A stretch of 64,000 bases of DNA from Methyloversatilis sp. (GCA_016791045.1 JAEUNO010000015.1:246471-310470), one strand, 5' to 3'; shown: positions 26,854-35,303, counted from the first letter of the stretch. The notes: generated by a model from the sequence alone, not told the origin. A program made the numbers and translations.

Positions 26854-28131
26854 TCAGCGACTGGTCCGCAACGCGTCGACGATGTTGAGCCTGGACGCCC
26901 GGATCGCCGGCAACAGGCTGGCAACCAGCGTGGTACCCAGCGCAATCAGCAGGGCATCGCGCAGCAGCGCGACCCCGACGTGAATCTCGGCGGTAAAGCC
27001 GCGCGCCATCCCCGGGGGCGGGGGCATCGGGATGCCCACACTGGAAATCGACCACGCCAGCGCCAGTCCGATGACCACGCCGGCCGTACCGCCGAGCATG
27101 CCGATGACCATCCCCTCGAAGACGAACTGTCGCAGGATGCGGCCACGCCGCATGCCGAGCGCCATGCTGGTACCTATCTCGCTGGTGCGTTCCATGACGC
27201 TCATCGTCAAGGTGTTTGAAATGCTGAGCACGATGATGACGGCGATGATGAACTTCACCACGGCAACCTGGCGGGTGAACAGTTCGACCGTCTTGCGGTA
27301 GAAATCCGCCAGGTCAAGCCACGGTATGACCTCGAACGATGCGCCGTCGCTCGCGCTGCGCAGCGCGCGCACTGCGGCGTCGGTGCGTTCGGTTTCATCA
27401 AGCAGGCCGATCCACACATGGGATCCGTCGACCTTGAGCAGATTGCGCGACATGGCCAGTGGAATGCGTATCGCCACGTCGTCGTAGGCCTTCGTCGGAG
27501 TCGAGAACAATCCACGGACCTTGCCTTCGATCGCGTTGATGCCGCCCGCGGCCGTCGTCGCCATCACGATCAGATTGTCACCCGGCTTCACGCCCAGATT
27601 CTGGGCAAGCCCCTGCCCGACGATGATGCCTTTCGGGTCAGATTCCGACAGCGGCTCACCTTGCTCGATCAGCAGCATCTTGCTGAGCTTCTCTTCCTTC
27701 GCCGGCTCGACCCCCTCTCCGATGCATGAGAGCGAGGAATCTCCCGTGCTGACCAGACCGGTGAAGGACAGGCGCTGCGCCACGAGCGTCATGCCCGGTT
27801 CGCCCTTCATCGATTCCAGCGCCGGGTCCTGCGCCGGCAGCAGGTACGCAAAGGGGTCGGCCAGACCTTTGGCGTGGTAACCGGGCTTGGCCATGCGCAC
27901 ATGACCGAGATGGGAATGAATGGCGTCCTCGCGCATGGCGAAGAAGATGAAATCGATGAAACCGCCCGCGAGCAGCAAGGCCACGATGCCGAATCCCACG
28001 GCAGCCACCGCGACACCGCTGCGACGTCGCTGACGCAGCACGTTTCTTGCTGCCAGCCAAAGATCGAGCTGCAGGCTTTTCAAGAGGTATGTTCGGCGCT
28101 TGGACAGAAGTGCCACAGAGAATATCATCAT
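26854..28131 (-). CDS. LolC/LolE/MacB-type ABC transporter permease, second subunit
   Basis: 425 residues if started at the double ATG at 28131/28128, with GAGG just upstream; the longer open frame has no family similarity. Topology is one N-terminal helix, a large periplasmic domain and three C-terminal helices with SNTLTMSVMERTSEIGTSMA as the coupling region. It is clearly paralogous to its downstream neighbour: both share the SSVGIPMPPPP-type loop before the last helix. Only 25 bp separate it from the divergent ThiF-like gene, so the two promoters must overlap coding sequence, or the true start lies further inside. Confidence 0.85.
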   Translation of the reverse strand: MMIFSVALLSKRRTYLLKSLQLDLWLAARNVLRQRRRSGVAVAAVGFGIVALLLAGGFIDFIFFAMREDAIHSHLGHVRMAKPGYHAKGLADPFAYLLPAQDPALESMKGEPGMTLVAQRLSFTGLVSTGDSSLSCIGEGVEPAKEEKLSKMLLIEQGEPLSESDPKGIIVGQGLAQNLGVKPGDNLIVMATTAAGGINAIEGKVRGLFSTPTKAYDDVAIRIPLAMSRNLLKVDGSHVWIGLLDETERTDAAVRALRSASDGASFEVIPWLDLADFYRKTVELFTRQVAVVKFIIAVIIVLSISNTLTMSVMERTSEIGTSMALGMRRGRILRQFVFEGMVIGMLGGTAGVVIGLALAWSISSVGIPMPPPPGMARGFTAEIHVGVALLRDALLIALGTTLVASLLPAIRASRLNIVDALRTSR

Positions 28132-28156
28132 CGCCTCAGTCACGTAGCGCCGCCCA

Positions 28157-29050
28157 ATGAGCGATTCCCCTGTATTCGAGTACGAGTCTGCGTTCTCCCG
28201 CAACTTCGGTTGGGTGACCCGCGCGGAGCAGCAACAGTTGCGCAACACGCGTGTCGCGATAGCGGGCCTCGGCGGCGTTGGCGGGTTTCATCTGCTCACG
28301 CTCGCCCGCCTCGGTATCGGTCGCTTTTCGATCGCCGATTTCGACACCTTCGACCTCGTCAATTTCAATCGACAGGCCGGCGCCGGCATGCAGTCCATAG
28401 GGCGCCAGAAGTCAGAGGTCATGATGGACATGGCGCGCGACATCAACCCGGAGATCGATTTCCGGGTGTTCGCGGAAGGTGTGCAGGCGCACAACATCGA
28501 CCAGTTTCTGGCGGATGTGGATATATATATAGATGGCCTCGATTTTTTCGTGTTCAGCGCACGCCAGATGACCTTCGCAGCGTGCCGCGAACGCGGCATT
28601 CCGGCGGTCACCGCCGCACCGCTGGGCATGGGCACGGCCGTGCTCAGTTTCCTGCCCGGAAGCATGTCGTTTGAGGACTACTTCGGTTTCGAGGGCTGCA
28701 CCGACGACGAAAAGGCGCTGCGCTTCCTGGTCGGCCTGGCCCCAAAAGGGCTGCATCGGCCCTACCTGGTCGAGCCGTCGTCGCTCAGTCTGGCCGAGCG
28801 TCGCGGCCCGTCGACGAATATGGCCTGTCAGATCTGCGCCGGGGCTGCCGCTACGGAGGCATTGAAGATCCTGCTCAGGCGGGGTGAAGTCAGAGCCGCG
28901 CCCTGGGGCTTCCAGTTCGATGCCTACCGGCAACGCCTGGTGCGCACCTGGCGACCGGGTGGTCACCGGAACCCGCTTCAGCGCCTGTTGCTCGCCCTGG
29001 GAAGAATCGCATTGAAAAAGCAGCAGGATGCCGCCCCACCCGGCCCCTGA
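28157..29050 (+). CDS. ThiF/MoeB/HesA-family E1-like adenylyltransferase
   Basis: 297 residues. The nucleotide-binding loop VAIAGLGGVGGFHLLTLARL and the following IADFDTFDLVNFNRQ are typical of the ThiF/E1-like superfamily, which adenylates a carboxylate, often the C-terminus of a small sulfur-carrier or ubiquitin-like protein. The zinc-cysteine pairs of MoeB are not obvious; single cysteines occur in FEGCTDDE and ACQICAG. There is no small carrier or ubiquitin-like gene next to it. ThiF-like genes occur near exosortase-associated acyltransferases in other bacteria, so activation of an amino acid or acyl carboxylate is possible. No Shine-Dalgarno is evident. Confidence 0.82.
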   Translation: MSDSPVFEYESAFSRNFGWVTRAEQQQLRNTRVAIAGLGGVGGFHLLTLARLGIGRFSIADFDTFDLVNFNRQAGAGMQSIGRQKSEVMMDMARDINPEIDFRVFAEGVQAHNIDQFLADVDIYIDGLDFFVFSARQMTFAACRERGIPAVTAAPLGMGTAVLSFLPGSMSFEDYFGFEGCTDDEKALRFLVGLAPKGLHRPYLVEPSSLSLAERRGPSTNMACQICAGAAATEALKILLRRGEVRAAPWGFQFDAYRQRLVRTWRPGGHRNPLQRLLLALGRIALKKQQDAAPPGP

Positions 29051-29128
29051 GTCGTCGCTTCGGCGCGACGGCAAGACGTCACGCGACTGGATATTCCTCA
29101 GAACGCGCATCGCAACGCACAAAACGAA

Positions 29129-29158
29129 ACGGGGTGAAGACTTTCGTCTTCACCCCGT
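29129..29158 (-). terminator. Rho-independent terminator of the PEP-CTERM gene
   Basis: A perfect 13-bp stem (ACGGGGTGAAGAC pairing with GTCTTCACCCCGT) closes on a 4-nt loop. Read on the minus strand it is followed by TTCGTTTTG, a usable T-rich tail, so it should end transcription of the PEP-CTERM gene at 29209-30072. The stem can also form in RNA from the plus strand, but without a T run. Confidence 0.8.
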
Positions 29159-29161
29159 CAG

Positions 29162-29192
29162 TGAACCATCCGCTCGAAGAGCGGCTGGTTCA
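29162..29192. repeat. Second inverted repeat in the convergent intergenic region
   Basis: TGAACCA, one mismatched base, then CCGCTC, a GAA loop, GAGCGG, one base and TGGTTCA: a 13-bp stem with one internal mismatch. It lies 3 bp from the terminator stem, between two convergent genes, and probably adds to termination or protects the 3' end of the PEP-CTERM mRNA. Confidence 0.6.
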
Positions 29193-29208
29193 TGCAGAAC
29201 GCAACAAC

Positions 29209-30072
29209 TTAGGCGCGCTTGCGGGCAACAGCCAGACCCAGCATCGCGAGACCGACCAGAGCGAGCGAACCCGGTTCCGGAACACGGTTCATCGTGAATT
29301 GGAAGTCGTCGTACAGGTCGTAGCCGGTGTTTTCACCTGCAACACCTTGCAGCGAGCCGGAACCACGCAGCTGAACCAGATTGTTGCCGGTCAGCGGATC
29401 CTGGAAGAACGGCGACGTGAAGAAGGTTTCGAGCCATTCCGAACCCGTGTTGTTCTCGATGAGGCCCAGACCGAAGTTGAAGCCACCCGGCAGGTTTTCA
29501 TCCGGCCCGAACAGTGCAGCGATGCTCGGATCAGCCGGTGCGCCGAGGGCAACCCAGTACTCGTCCAGGTCACCGGTGAAACCGGCGGTCAGCCACAGAT
29601 CGCCGTTGGTGATGAGCTGTTCGCACGTGCCGCCTGCAGCAACGTCGGCAGCGGAGTCGCAGCTGGCGCCTGAACGGGCAAATTCAGCCACGTCATCTTC
29701 GTACAGTGCGAGCATCACGCCTGCGCCGTACTCGGCTTCAAACGCTGCGCTCGGCTTGAACGTGTAGTTGAACAGGCCCGGGCCGGCGGCAACGGCGGAA
29801 GCAACTTCGATTTCGCTGATACCCGACAGCTCGCCACCGAAATTGGTCGGTGCAGTCGTCGGCGTGAAGAAGCTCGGAATCTTCAGAATGGCGCGCAGAC
29901 GATCGCCCACATCGAGCACACCGTTGCTGTTGGCGTCGATCCACACTTCCGCGCTGTCGTCCTCGAACGTCACATTGCCGTCCGGGAGTTGCGGGGTGAT
30001 GATGGCCGACCACGCGGGGGATGCAAGGACTGCGAAACCGCATGCCGCTGCTAGCGTTTTAATCTTGAACAT
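29209..30072 (-). CDS. PEP-CTERM sorting-domain surface protein
   Basis: 287 residues. A Sec signal peptide (LAAACGFAVLASPAWSA) and, at the very end, VPEPGSLALVGLAMLGLAVA followed by RKRA: the PEP motif, membrane helix and basic tail that exosortase A recognises. The mature part is acidic and has a four-Cys pattern around residue 140-150 (ASCDSA and GTCEQL visible). No enzyme motif is seen; such proteins are usually surface or matrix proteins. Its promoter is a near-perfect sigma-54 element at 30126-30142, and a strong terminator follows, so it is monocistronic and probably regulated apart from the EPS operon. Confidence 0.93.
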   Translation of the reverse strand: MFKIKTLAAACGFAVLASPAWSAIITPQLPDGNVTFEDDSAEVWIDANSNGVLDVGDRLRAILKIPSFFTPTTAPTNFGGELSGISEIEVASAVAAGPGLFNYTFKPSAAFEAEYGAGVMLALYEDDVAEFARSGASCDSAADVAAGGTCEQLITNGDLWLTAGFTGDLDEYWVALGAPADPSIAALFGPDENLPGGFNFGLGLIENNTGSEWLETFFTSPFFQDPLTGNNLVQLRGSGSLQGVAGENTGYDLYDDFQFTMNRVPEPGSLALVGLAMLGLAVARKRA

Positions 30073-30125
30073 GATTGGAATCTCCGTATTTCACTAAGAC
30101 AGCGGACCATCCGCTTGCTCAACTT

Positions 30126-30142
30126 TAGCAAGGGGTGTGCCA
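30126..30142 (-). promoter_or_regulatory. Sigma-54 (-24/-12) promoter of the PEP-CTERM gene
   Basis: On the minus strand the sequence reads TGGCACACCCCTTGCTA. The -24 element TGGCAC and the -12 element TTGC are exact, and the GG and GC dinucleotides are 10 nt apart as required. The transcript would start about 45 nt before the ATG at 30072. Known XrtA systems carry PrsK/PrsR, a two-component pair with a sigma-54 activator, and PEP-CTERM genes have been found to depend on RpoN; no prsK/prsR lies in this window. Confidence 0.85.
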
Positions 30143-30352
30143 GTAAATTTAGTTGTTTAAATACATAAGCTTGCATTCCGGCTTCTGAAACCTTCGGCGG
30201 ACTTGTAAAATTTGCCGACAGCGCTTTACGCCTTCCATGGCGATGTTTCAGCGACGGCGGCAGCTCCGGACCGCGGTGTTCGCTCCGGCAGCCGGCGGTA
30301 TTCGGGAAAAGTTCGCGTACGCTTGCGTTCGTGCTTGTTAACGAGGCCTGCC

Positions 30353-31393
30353 ATGTATACAGACGATCCAGGTCAGCGCGCGTTGCTGGAACTGCTCTCC
30401 ATCACCCCGTCGGCCGACAACAGCCAGCCATGGCGCTTTCACGTGAAGCCCGGGCGCATCGAGGTGCGCTACAGGACGGTACCGGGCGACGTGTTCGGTG
30501 TCGGCGGGCATGGCAGCCTGATGGCGTTCGGCGCGATGCGCGAGAATCTCGCCCGCCATATCCGGTTCCATGGCCTTGACGTGACCTTGTCAGAATTTCT
30601 GACATCGGACACCCCGATGACCCTGACGTGGAGCGGCGAACTCCCGGCCAGCCAGCCGCTGCAGGCGGATATCCGTGATCGCCATACCAACCGGTTTCCG
30701 TTCCGGCGCGACGCGCTCCCGGCACCGGCGGTCGCCGCCCTCCGGAATGAAACCCTGAACGCCGCGCGGTGCATCGTCATGCTGCCGGGCGACGGACTCA
30801 AGCGCCTTGCCACAGCCGTTGAGCAGTGTTCGCGCGCACGTTTCCGTTCGCATGAACTGCACGACTGGCTGATGGGCAGCCTCCGTTTCACGTCGGACGA
30901 GGTGGCAGCGGGCGACGGGCTCGATATTTCGACCCTTCCATTGCCTCCCGGCGGCGCGCAGCTGATGCGCTGGCTCAAGCCGTGGTCCCGCATGTCCGCC
31001 CTGAACGGCATCGGTCTGTACAGGATGTTCGCCGCAATGGAGGCCAAGCCCCTGCTTGCCGCCCCCGCCGTTGCATGCATCGTCGGGCCGGACAGCGCAG
31101 CCGGCACGCTCGACGCCGGTCAGCTCGCACAGCGCATCTGGGTGATGGCCAATTCAGACGGGTTCGCGGTGCAGCCGGTATATGTATTGACCGATCACCG
31201 AAGCCGCCTGACCGACGGGCGCGTGCCGAAGGAATGGTCGGCGGAGATCGGCGATGCGCTGGCCGACGTCGACCGCGTGCTGAATATCGGCAGCGGCGAG
31301 CGACTGCACATGGCCTTCCGGATCGGACGACCGACGCGTCAGGCACCACGGTCGCGCCGCCTGCCGCTGGAACACATCGTGGTGAGTGGCTGA
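30353..31393 (+). CDS. Nitroreductase-like flavoprotein
   Basis: 346 residues from ATG 30353, preceded by ACGAGG; an upstream in-frame start at 30212 would add 47 residues of non-family sequence. LSITPSADNSQPWRFHVKPG is the FMN-binding N-terminal motif of the nitroreductase superfamily, and RDRHTNRFPFRRDALP is also typical. Longer than simple nitroreductases (about 200 aa); it resembles the long, often partner-linked members found with ThiF-like proteins. Reaction unknown: it could oxidise or reduce an intermediate made with the ThiF-like enzyme. No YcaO gene is near, so a thiazole/oxazole peptide pathway is not supported. Confidence 0.75.
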   Translation: MYTDDPGQRALLELLSITPSADNSQPWRFHVKPGRIEVRYRTVPGDVFGVGGHGSLMAFGAMRENLARHIRFHGLDVTLSEFLTSDTPMTLTWSGELPASQPLQADIRDRHTNRFPFRRDALPAPAVAALRNETLNAARCIVMLPGDGLKRLATAVEQCSRARFRSHELHDWLMGSLRFTSDEVAAGDGLDISTLPLPPGGAQLMRWLKPWSRMSALNGIGLYRMFAAMEAKPLLAAPAVACIVGPDSAAGTLDAGQLAQRIWVMANSDGFAVQPVYVLTDHRSRLTDGRVPKEWSAEIGDALADVDRVLNIGSGERLHMAFRIGRPTRQAPRSRRLPLEHIVVSG

Positions 31394-31467
31394 GAGCGCG
31401 GGCGGGGATGCCGGACGCCCGGCGTTCAGCGCCCGGCGCGGCCGCAGCCCTGGAACGCGGAGGCCGA

Positions 31468-32865
31468 TCAGAAGCTGTAACGCAGCTCCCCGTAATAGCG
31501 GTCCGAATCCCCGAACCGGCCGAACAGGCCGTTGTTCGTTCCGCCGAACAGGTCGGCGCCCAGCAAGGCGCGCCAGTTGGGCTGCATCTTCCAGATCAAC
31601 TTCGGCCGAACCATGTAGTCGTTGCGCACCAGCGACTGCACCCACAGCATTTCGCCTTCTAGCCGGTCGGCGAACTTGTGGTGGTAGAGCATGGTGAAGC
31701 CGTTCTCGCGCCGCGACAGCAGCAGATCGCGCGGGCGGTCCATGTGATATCGCTCGAAGTACTGCACGTTGAAGCGCGCTTCGTTCTCGAGCGGGAAGTC
31801 CAGGCCGATGGCGTAATCGACCATGTTCTGCTTGACCAGCCCGTCCGCCACATTCGAGGTCACCGGCACACGCCTGTCCAGTGTCAGCACGCTTTCCGCC
31901 CGCAGCAGGAACTTGCCGAAATCCTTGCTGAGCGTACCGCCGTACTGATGAATCCAGTCGTGCTCCGGCGTGTAGAACACCGTCGGGCCGGCGATCTGAC
32001 GGCTGAAGGTCGGGTTTACATCGATACTTCGGTAATAGAACGCCGACAGGTCCCACCCCTTCAGCAGCGTACTGACACGCAGACCGTAATTGGAATTGCT
32101 CAGCTTGCGGTCCGGCCTGACCTGCGCGTTGTACACCGGTGCAAGTCCCGGAATCTCCGGCTGCACCGGGTAATAGTCACCCCCGAAACGACCGATGTTG
32201 TCGACCGACACATACGGCACCCAGACGAATTCCGCATGGACATCACCCATGAAATATTCGGCCCGGGCGGCCCATTGCGGTATCCGCAGCTGTTCGAATT
32301 CCGGATTGAAGAACTCCCTGGCGTCCTTGGCCGACACGACGTCGGCAAAGAACAGCCCGACCATTTCGCCCCAGACGATGTGCTGCCGGCCCAGGCGCAG
32401 TTCCATGTTGCCGAGCGGCACGTCGACATAGACCTCGCGCCACGCGAACTCGCTGCGCTTGTCGTCGCGCACGTTCGCCGGGTAGAAATCGTCTTCCCAG
32501 CCGTATGCGAAATCGTAATCGACGCGCCCGACCGCCTTCCACTTGATGCCCTGGCCGAAACGGCCACTGCGGCCCAGCTCGTTGCGCCAGCGCGCCTTGG
32601 ACCAGTGGCTGTCTCCGGCCACGGTACGCGCCAGCTCGAACTGGCTGTAACCCTTCCAGCCCGACACCGTGCTTTTCGCCTCGCCCAGATCCGGCAGACC
32701 GGCGGCAGCGCCCTCCTTGGCGGCCGGCGCGTCGGCAGCCGGCGTGTCGATGAACAGATCGTCAAGCGGGTCGGCGGCGCCCGCGGCGGTACTGACGCCA
32801 AACGCCAAGGCGGCAAGCGCAGCGAGCGCTGTCGGGCGGAAGGCCATGAGTGATGGACCGGTCAT
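31468..32865 (-). CDS. DUF1302-type outer-membrane beta-barrel
   Basis: 465 residues from ATG 32865; ATG 32847 would put the signal peptide (RPTALAALAALAFGVSTAAG) at the very N-terminus and is equally possible. Strand-rich sequence throughout, with MELRLGRQHIVWGEMVGLF, a hallmark of the DUF1302 family, and a terminal Phe (YYGELRYSF) as in barrel proteins. DUF1302 barrels are often encoded next to LolA-like (COG2834) proteins and RND/MMPL or ABC exporters, suggesting a role as the outer-membrane exit or receiver for a hydrophobic product. Starts 2 bp after the ATPase stop, so the two are cotranscribed. Confidence 0.78.
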   Translation of the reverse strand: MTGPSLMAFRPTALAALAALAFGVSTAAGAADPLDDLFIDTPAADAPAAKEGAAAGLPDLGEAKSTVSGWKGYSQFELARTVAGDSHWSKARWRNELGRSGRFGQGIKWKAVGRVDYDFAYGWEDDFYPANVRDDKRSEFAWREVYVDVPLGNMELRLGRQHIVWGEMVGLFFADVVSAKDAREFFNPEFEQLRIPQWAARAEYFMGDVHAEFVWVPYVSVDNIGRFGGDYYPVQPEIPGLAPVYNAQVRPDRKLSNSNYGLRVSTLLKGWDLSAFYYRSIDVNPTFSRQIAGPTVFYTPEHDWIHQYGGTLSKDFGKFLLRAESVLTLDRRVPVTSNVADGLVKQNMVDYAIGLDFPLENEARFNVQYFERYHMDRPRDLLLSRRENGFTMLYHHKFADRLEGEMLWVQSLVRNDYMVRPKLIWKMQPNWRALLGADLFGGTNNGLFGRFGDSDRYYGELRYSF

Positions 32866-32867
32866 GT

Positions 32868-33617
32868 TCAGGCAGCCTGGTTGCTGATGATCTTCGGCGG
32901 CTTCACATAGGACCACTCGCCGGGCGTCTTCTGCACCCCGAGCGCGGTCAACTCTCCGTCTTCGATGCGCACCAGACGGTCGGCCATCGACATCACCCGC
33001 TTGTCGTGGGTGGAAAAGATGAAGGTCGTCTTGAGCGTACGATTGATTTCGCGCATCAACTGGAGGATGTCGTCGCCGGTCTTGCGATCAAGGTTCGCGG
33101 TCGGCTCGTCCGCCAGCACGATGGCCGGCTGGGTCGCCAGCGCCCGCGCGATCGCGACGCGCTGGCGCTGGCCGCCGGACAGCTGATTGGGGCGGTGCGA
33201 CATCTTCTTGTCGAGACCGACCACGCTGAGGAAGTAACGGATGCGGCGATCCCGCTCTTCCTTTCCGATCTCGCCCAGCTGCAGCAGCGGGTACTCGACG
33301 TTTTCGTAGGCCGACAGCACGGGCAGCAGATTAAAGGTCTGGAAAATGAAGCCGATGGTACGCGAACGCAGTTCGGCCAGTTCGTCCGGCGACTTTCCGG
33401 ATACGTCCTGACCATTGATGAAAATCTGTCCGGAGGTGGGCGTATCGATGCATCCGATGAGATTCAACAATGTTGACTTGCCACTGCCGGACGGCCCCGC
33501 AATGGCGATGAATACCCCGTCCTCAATATCGAGCGTGATATTCTTCAAGGCATTCACAAGCTGTCCGCCGAGCATGTAGCTGCGACTGACGTTGCGTATT
33601 TGAACGACGTTGTTCAT
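32868..33617 (-). CDS. LolD/MacB-type ABC transporter ATPase
   Basis: 249 residues. Walker A GPSGSGKSTLLNLIGCI, Q-loop FIFQTFNLLPV, signature LSGGQRQRVAIARAL, Walker B AIVLADEPTANLD and H-loop FSTHDKRV are all intact. It belongs to the LolD/MacB/FtsE group that works with FtsX-type permeases; the two such permeases lie at 25636-28131, apart from it but in the same region. Cytoplasmic side of the inner membrane. About 25 extra C-terminal residues follow the usual end of LolD. Confidence 0.93.
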   Translation of the reverse strand: MNNVVQIRNVSRSYMLGGQLVNALKNITLDIEDGVFIAIAGPSGSGKSTLLNLIGCIDTPTSGQIFINGQDVSGKSPDELAELRSRTIGFIFQTFNLLPVLSAYENVEYPLLQLGEIGKEERDRRIRYFLSVVGLDKKMSHRPNQLSGGQRQRVAIARALATQPAIVLADEPTANLDRKTGDDILQLMREINRTLKTTFIFSTHDKRVMSMADRLVRIEDGELTALGVQKTPGEWSYVKPPKIISNQAA

Positions 33618-33637
33618 CGCGTAGTCAACGCACCGTG

Positions 33638-33658
33638 CGGGACAGCAATCCTGTCCCG
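33638..33658. promoter_or_regulatory. Inverted repeat in a divergent promoter, possible operator
   Basis: CGGGACAG, 5 nt, CTGTCCCG: perfect 8-bp arms within the 53 bp between the divergent ATPase (starts 33617) and LolA-like (starts 33671) genes. The position and 13-bp centre spacing suit a dimeric regulator that controls both directions; an RNA hairpin in either leader is the alternative. Confidence 0.5.
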
Positions 33659-33670
33659 AAAAGATAAGCC

Positions 33671-34495
33671 ATGAATATTCCGGGAAACTTCATTCCGATG
33701 ATGAATACGAAAGATTTACCTGAATCCCATATGACAGGCATGCATCCCGGATCGCGTGCAATCCGGATTTTCGGCGCCCTGGCACTGGCTGCCGGCCTGC
33801 TCGCCGCAACACCTGCCGCGATCGCCCAGGACGCCCGAACTATACTTGAAAAGGCCGATTCGATCCGCTTCCCGAAGGAGTCGTTCCAGGTCGAAGTCAC
33901 GATCAATTCGACCACCGCCGGCGGGGCTGAATTCCGGAAATTCCGCATCCTGTCCAAGGGCAACGAGAACACCATCGTGCAGACGGTCGAGCCGGCATCC
34001 GAGCGCGGGCAGATCCTGCTGATGAAAGCACGCGATCTGTGGGTATTCCTGCCGGAGGTGTCACAACCGGTTCGATTGTCGCTCGCGCAGCGGCTGACAG
34101 GCCAGGTGGCCAACGGTGACCTGGCACGCGCGAACTTCACGGGCGACTACACGCCGGAGCTGCTGCGCAGCGAGAAGATCGAGGGCGCGGATCACCACGT
34201 GCTCGAACTGAAGGCGGTCGACCGCGGCGTGACCTACGCACGCGTGCTGTTCTGGGTGCGCGCGTCCGGCAACGAGCCGTACAAGGCCGAGTTCTACTCG
34301 CTGTCGGACAAGCATCTCAAGACCACTTACTACAGCGAGTACAAAATGCTGGGCGGCAAGGTCCGTCCGACGCGGCTGACCATGCAGGATGCCCTCAAAC
34401 AGGGTGAGCAGTCTGTGCTTGAATACGGTTCAATGCAGTTGCGCGAACTGCCGGACAAGATATTCACGAAGGAATATCTGAAGAAGGTGGAATAG
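33671..34495 (+). CDS. LolA-like outer-membrane lipoprotein-sorting protein
   Basis: 274 residues from ATG 33671; starts at 33731 or 33740 would place the signal peptide (IRIFGALALAAGLLAATPAA) nearer the N-terminus. The mature part (ARTILEKADSIRFPKESFQV, then ILSKGNENTIVQTVEPASERG and LWVFLPEVSQPVRLS) matches the LolA-like COG2834 family, whose open beta-barrel carries acyl chains across the periplasm. With LolC/E-type permeases, a LolD-type ATPase and an outer-membrane barrel nearby, it completes a Lol-like relay. It is followed at 61 bp by the N-acyl amino acid synthase gene on the same strand. Confidence 0.88.
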   Translation: MNIPGNFIPMMNTKDLPESHMTGMHPGSRAIRIFGALALAAGLLAATPAAIAQDARTILEKADSIRFPKESFQVEVTINSTTAGGAEFRKFRILSKGNENTIVQTVEPASERGQILLMKARDLWVFLPEVSQPVRLSLAQRLTGQVANGDLARANFTGDYTPELLRSEKIEGADHHVLELKAVDRGVTYARVLFWVRASGNEPYKAEFYSLSDKHLKTTYYSEYKMLGGKVRPTRLTMQDALKQGEQSVLEYGSMQLRELPDKIFTKEYLKKVE

Positions 34496-34556
34496 CCCGC
34501 GCCCTGCCGTCACGTCGCGGAACGTATCCAGCGTCGTCTTTCGTGGTCAGATCATC

Positions 34557-35303
34557 ATGTTTCTGCTCGAAGTCGGAAACCTAAAAGAGAATTTCGCGAA
34601 GTATTTCTCGGTGGAAGCGGCCGTCACCGAAGAACTCAAGCATGAGGTGTTTCGGGTCAGGCACGCGGTGTATTGCGAAGAACTGGGCTACGAAAACACG
34701 AATCCCGACCAGGAAGAATCGGACAGCTATGATGCGCGATCACTGCACATCGCGCTGCGTGCGCAGGCACATGGCCGCATCGTAGGCTGTGTCCGGCTGG
34801 TCCAGTGCGACCCCGATGCGCCCGAGAAGCTGCCGTTCGAAAAGCTCTGCACCGACGCCATAGACCGGTCGATCATCGATCCGGCTCAGGTGAATCGACA
34901 CGCCATGGTCGAAATCTCGCGCCTGGCGGTGCTGTCCGACTACCGCAAGCGGAAGGGCGACAGCGGCAGCCCGATGGCGATTTCCGAAGAAGACATGGGC
35001 ACGCGCGACCAGCCGCGTTTCCCGTACATCCCGGTCGGCCTGTATCTGGGCCTGCTCGTGGCAGCGGAACTGCACGGTATCGAACATCTGTTCACGCTCA
35101 CCGAAGCGCGTCTGGCGCGACACCTGTCTGCGCTCGGTTTCCGCATCCACCTGATCGGCCGGGCCATCGAGCATCGCGGCAAGCGCGTACCTTCGGTCAT
35201 CTATCGCACCGAGCTGATGGCGCACCTGCCCGCCTTCATGCAGCCGCTGTACGACCAGATGAAGGAAGACATGTCGCGCCAGTACGCGTGCGAGACCGCC
35301 TGA
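34557..35303 (+). CDS. PEP-CTERM/exosortase-associated acyltransferase (N-acyl amino acid synthase type)
   Basis: 248 residues. VFRVRHAVYCEELGYENTNP and VEISRLAVLSDYRKRKGD are signatures of TIGR03694, related to LuxI-type acyl-homoserine lactone synthases and N-acyl amino acid synthases. The conserved Arg, Glu and Arg-Leu-Ala elements of the GNAT-like core are present. Characterised members make long-chain N-acyl amino acids (N-acyltyrosine type) and are linked to exosortase loci. Cotranscribed with the LolA-like gene; its product is a plausible cargo of the Lol-like genes around it. Ends 30 bp from the convergent YceI gene. Confidence 0.9.
   Translation: MFLLEVGNLKENFAKYFSVEAAVTEELKHEVFRVRHAVYCEELGYENTNPDQEESDSYDARSLHIALRAQAHGRIVGCVRLVQCDPDAPEKLPFEKLCTDAIDRSIIDPAQVNRHAMVEISRLAVLSDYRKRKGDSGSPMAISEEDMGTRDQPRFPYIPVGLYLGLLVAAELHGIEHLFTLTEARLARHLSALGFRIHLIGRAIEHRGKRVPSVIYRTELMAHLPAFMQPLYDQMKEDMSRQYACETA

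Noticed and set aside
28521-28531. ATATATATATA run as a regulatory or recombination site
   Set aside because: It lies inside the ThiF-like coding sequence and encodes in-frame residues; a similar run at 40905-40915 lies inside the flippase gene.
28157-31393. ThiF-like plus nitroreductase-like genes as a thiazole/oxazole-modified peptide cluster
   Set aside because: No YcaO protein and no precursor peptide are visible; the genes are also separated by an opposite-strand PEP-CTERM gene.
31410-31423. GCCGG-ACGC-CCGGC hairpin as terminator between convergent genes
   Set aside because: Only five base pairs and no T run on either strand.
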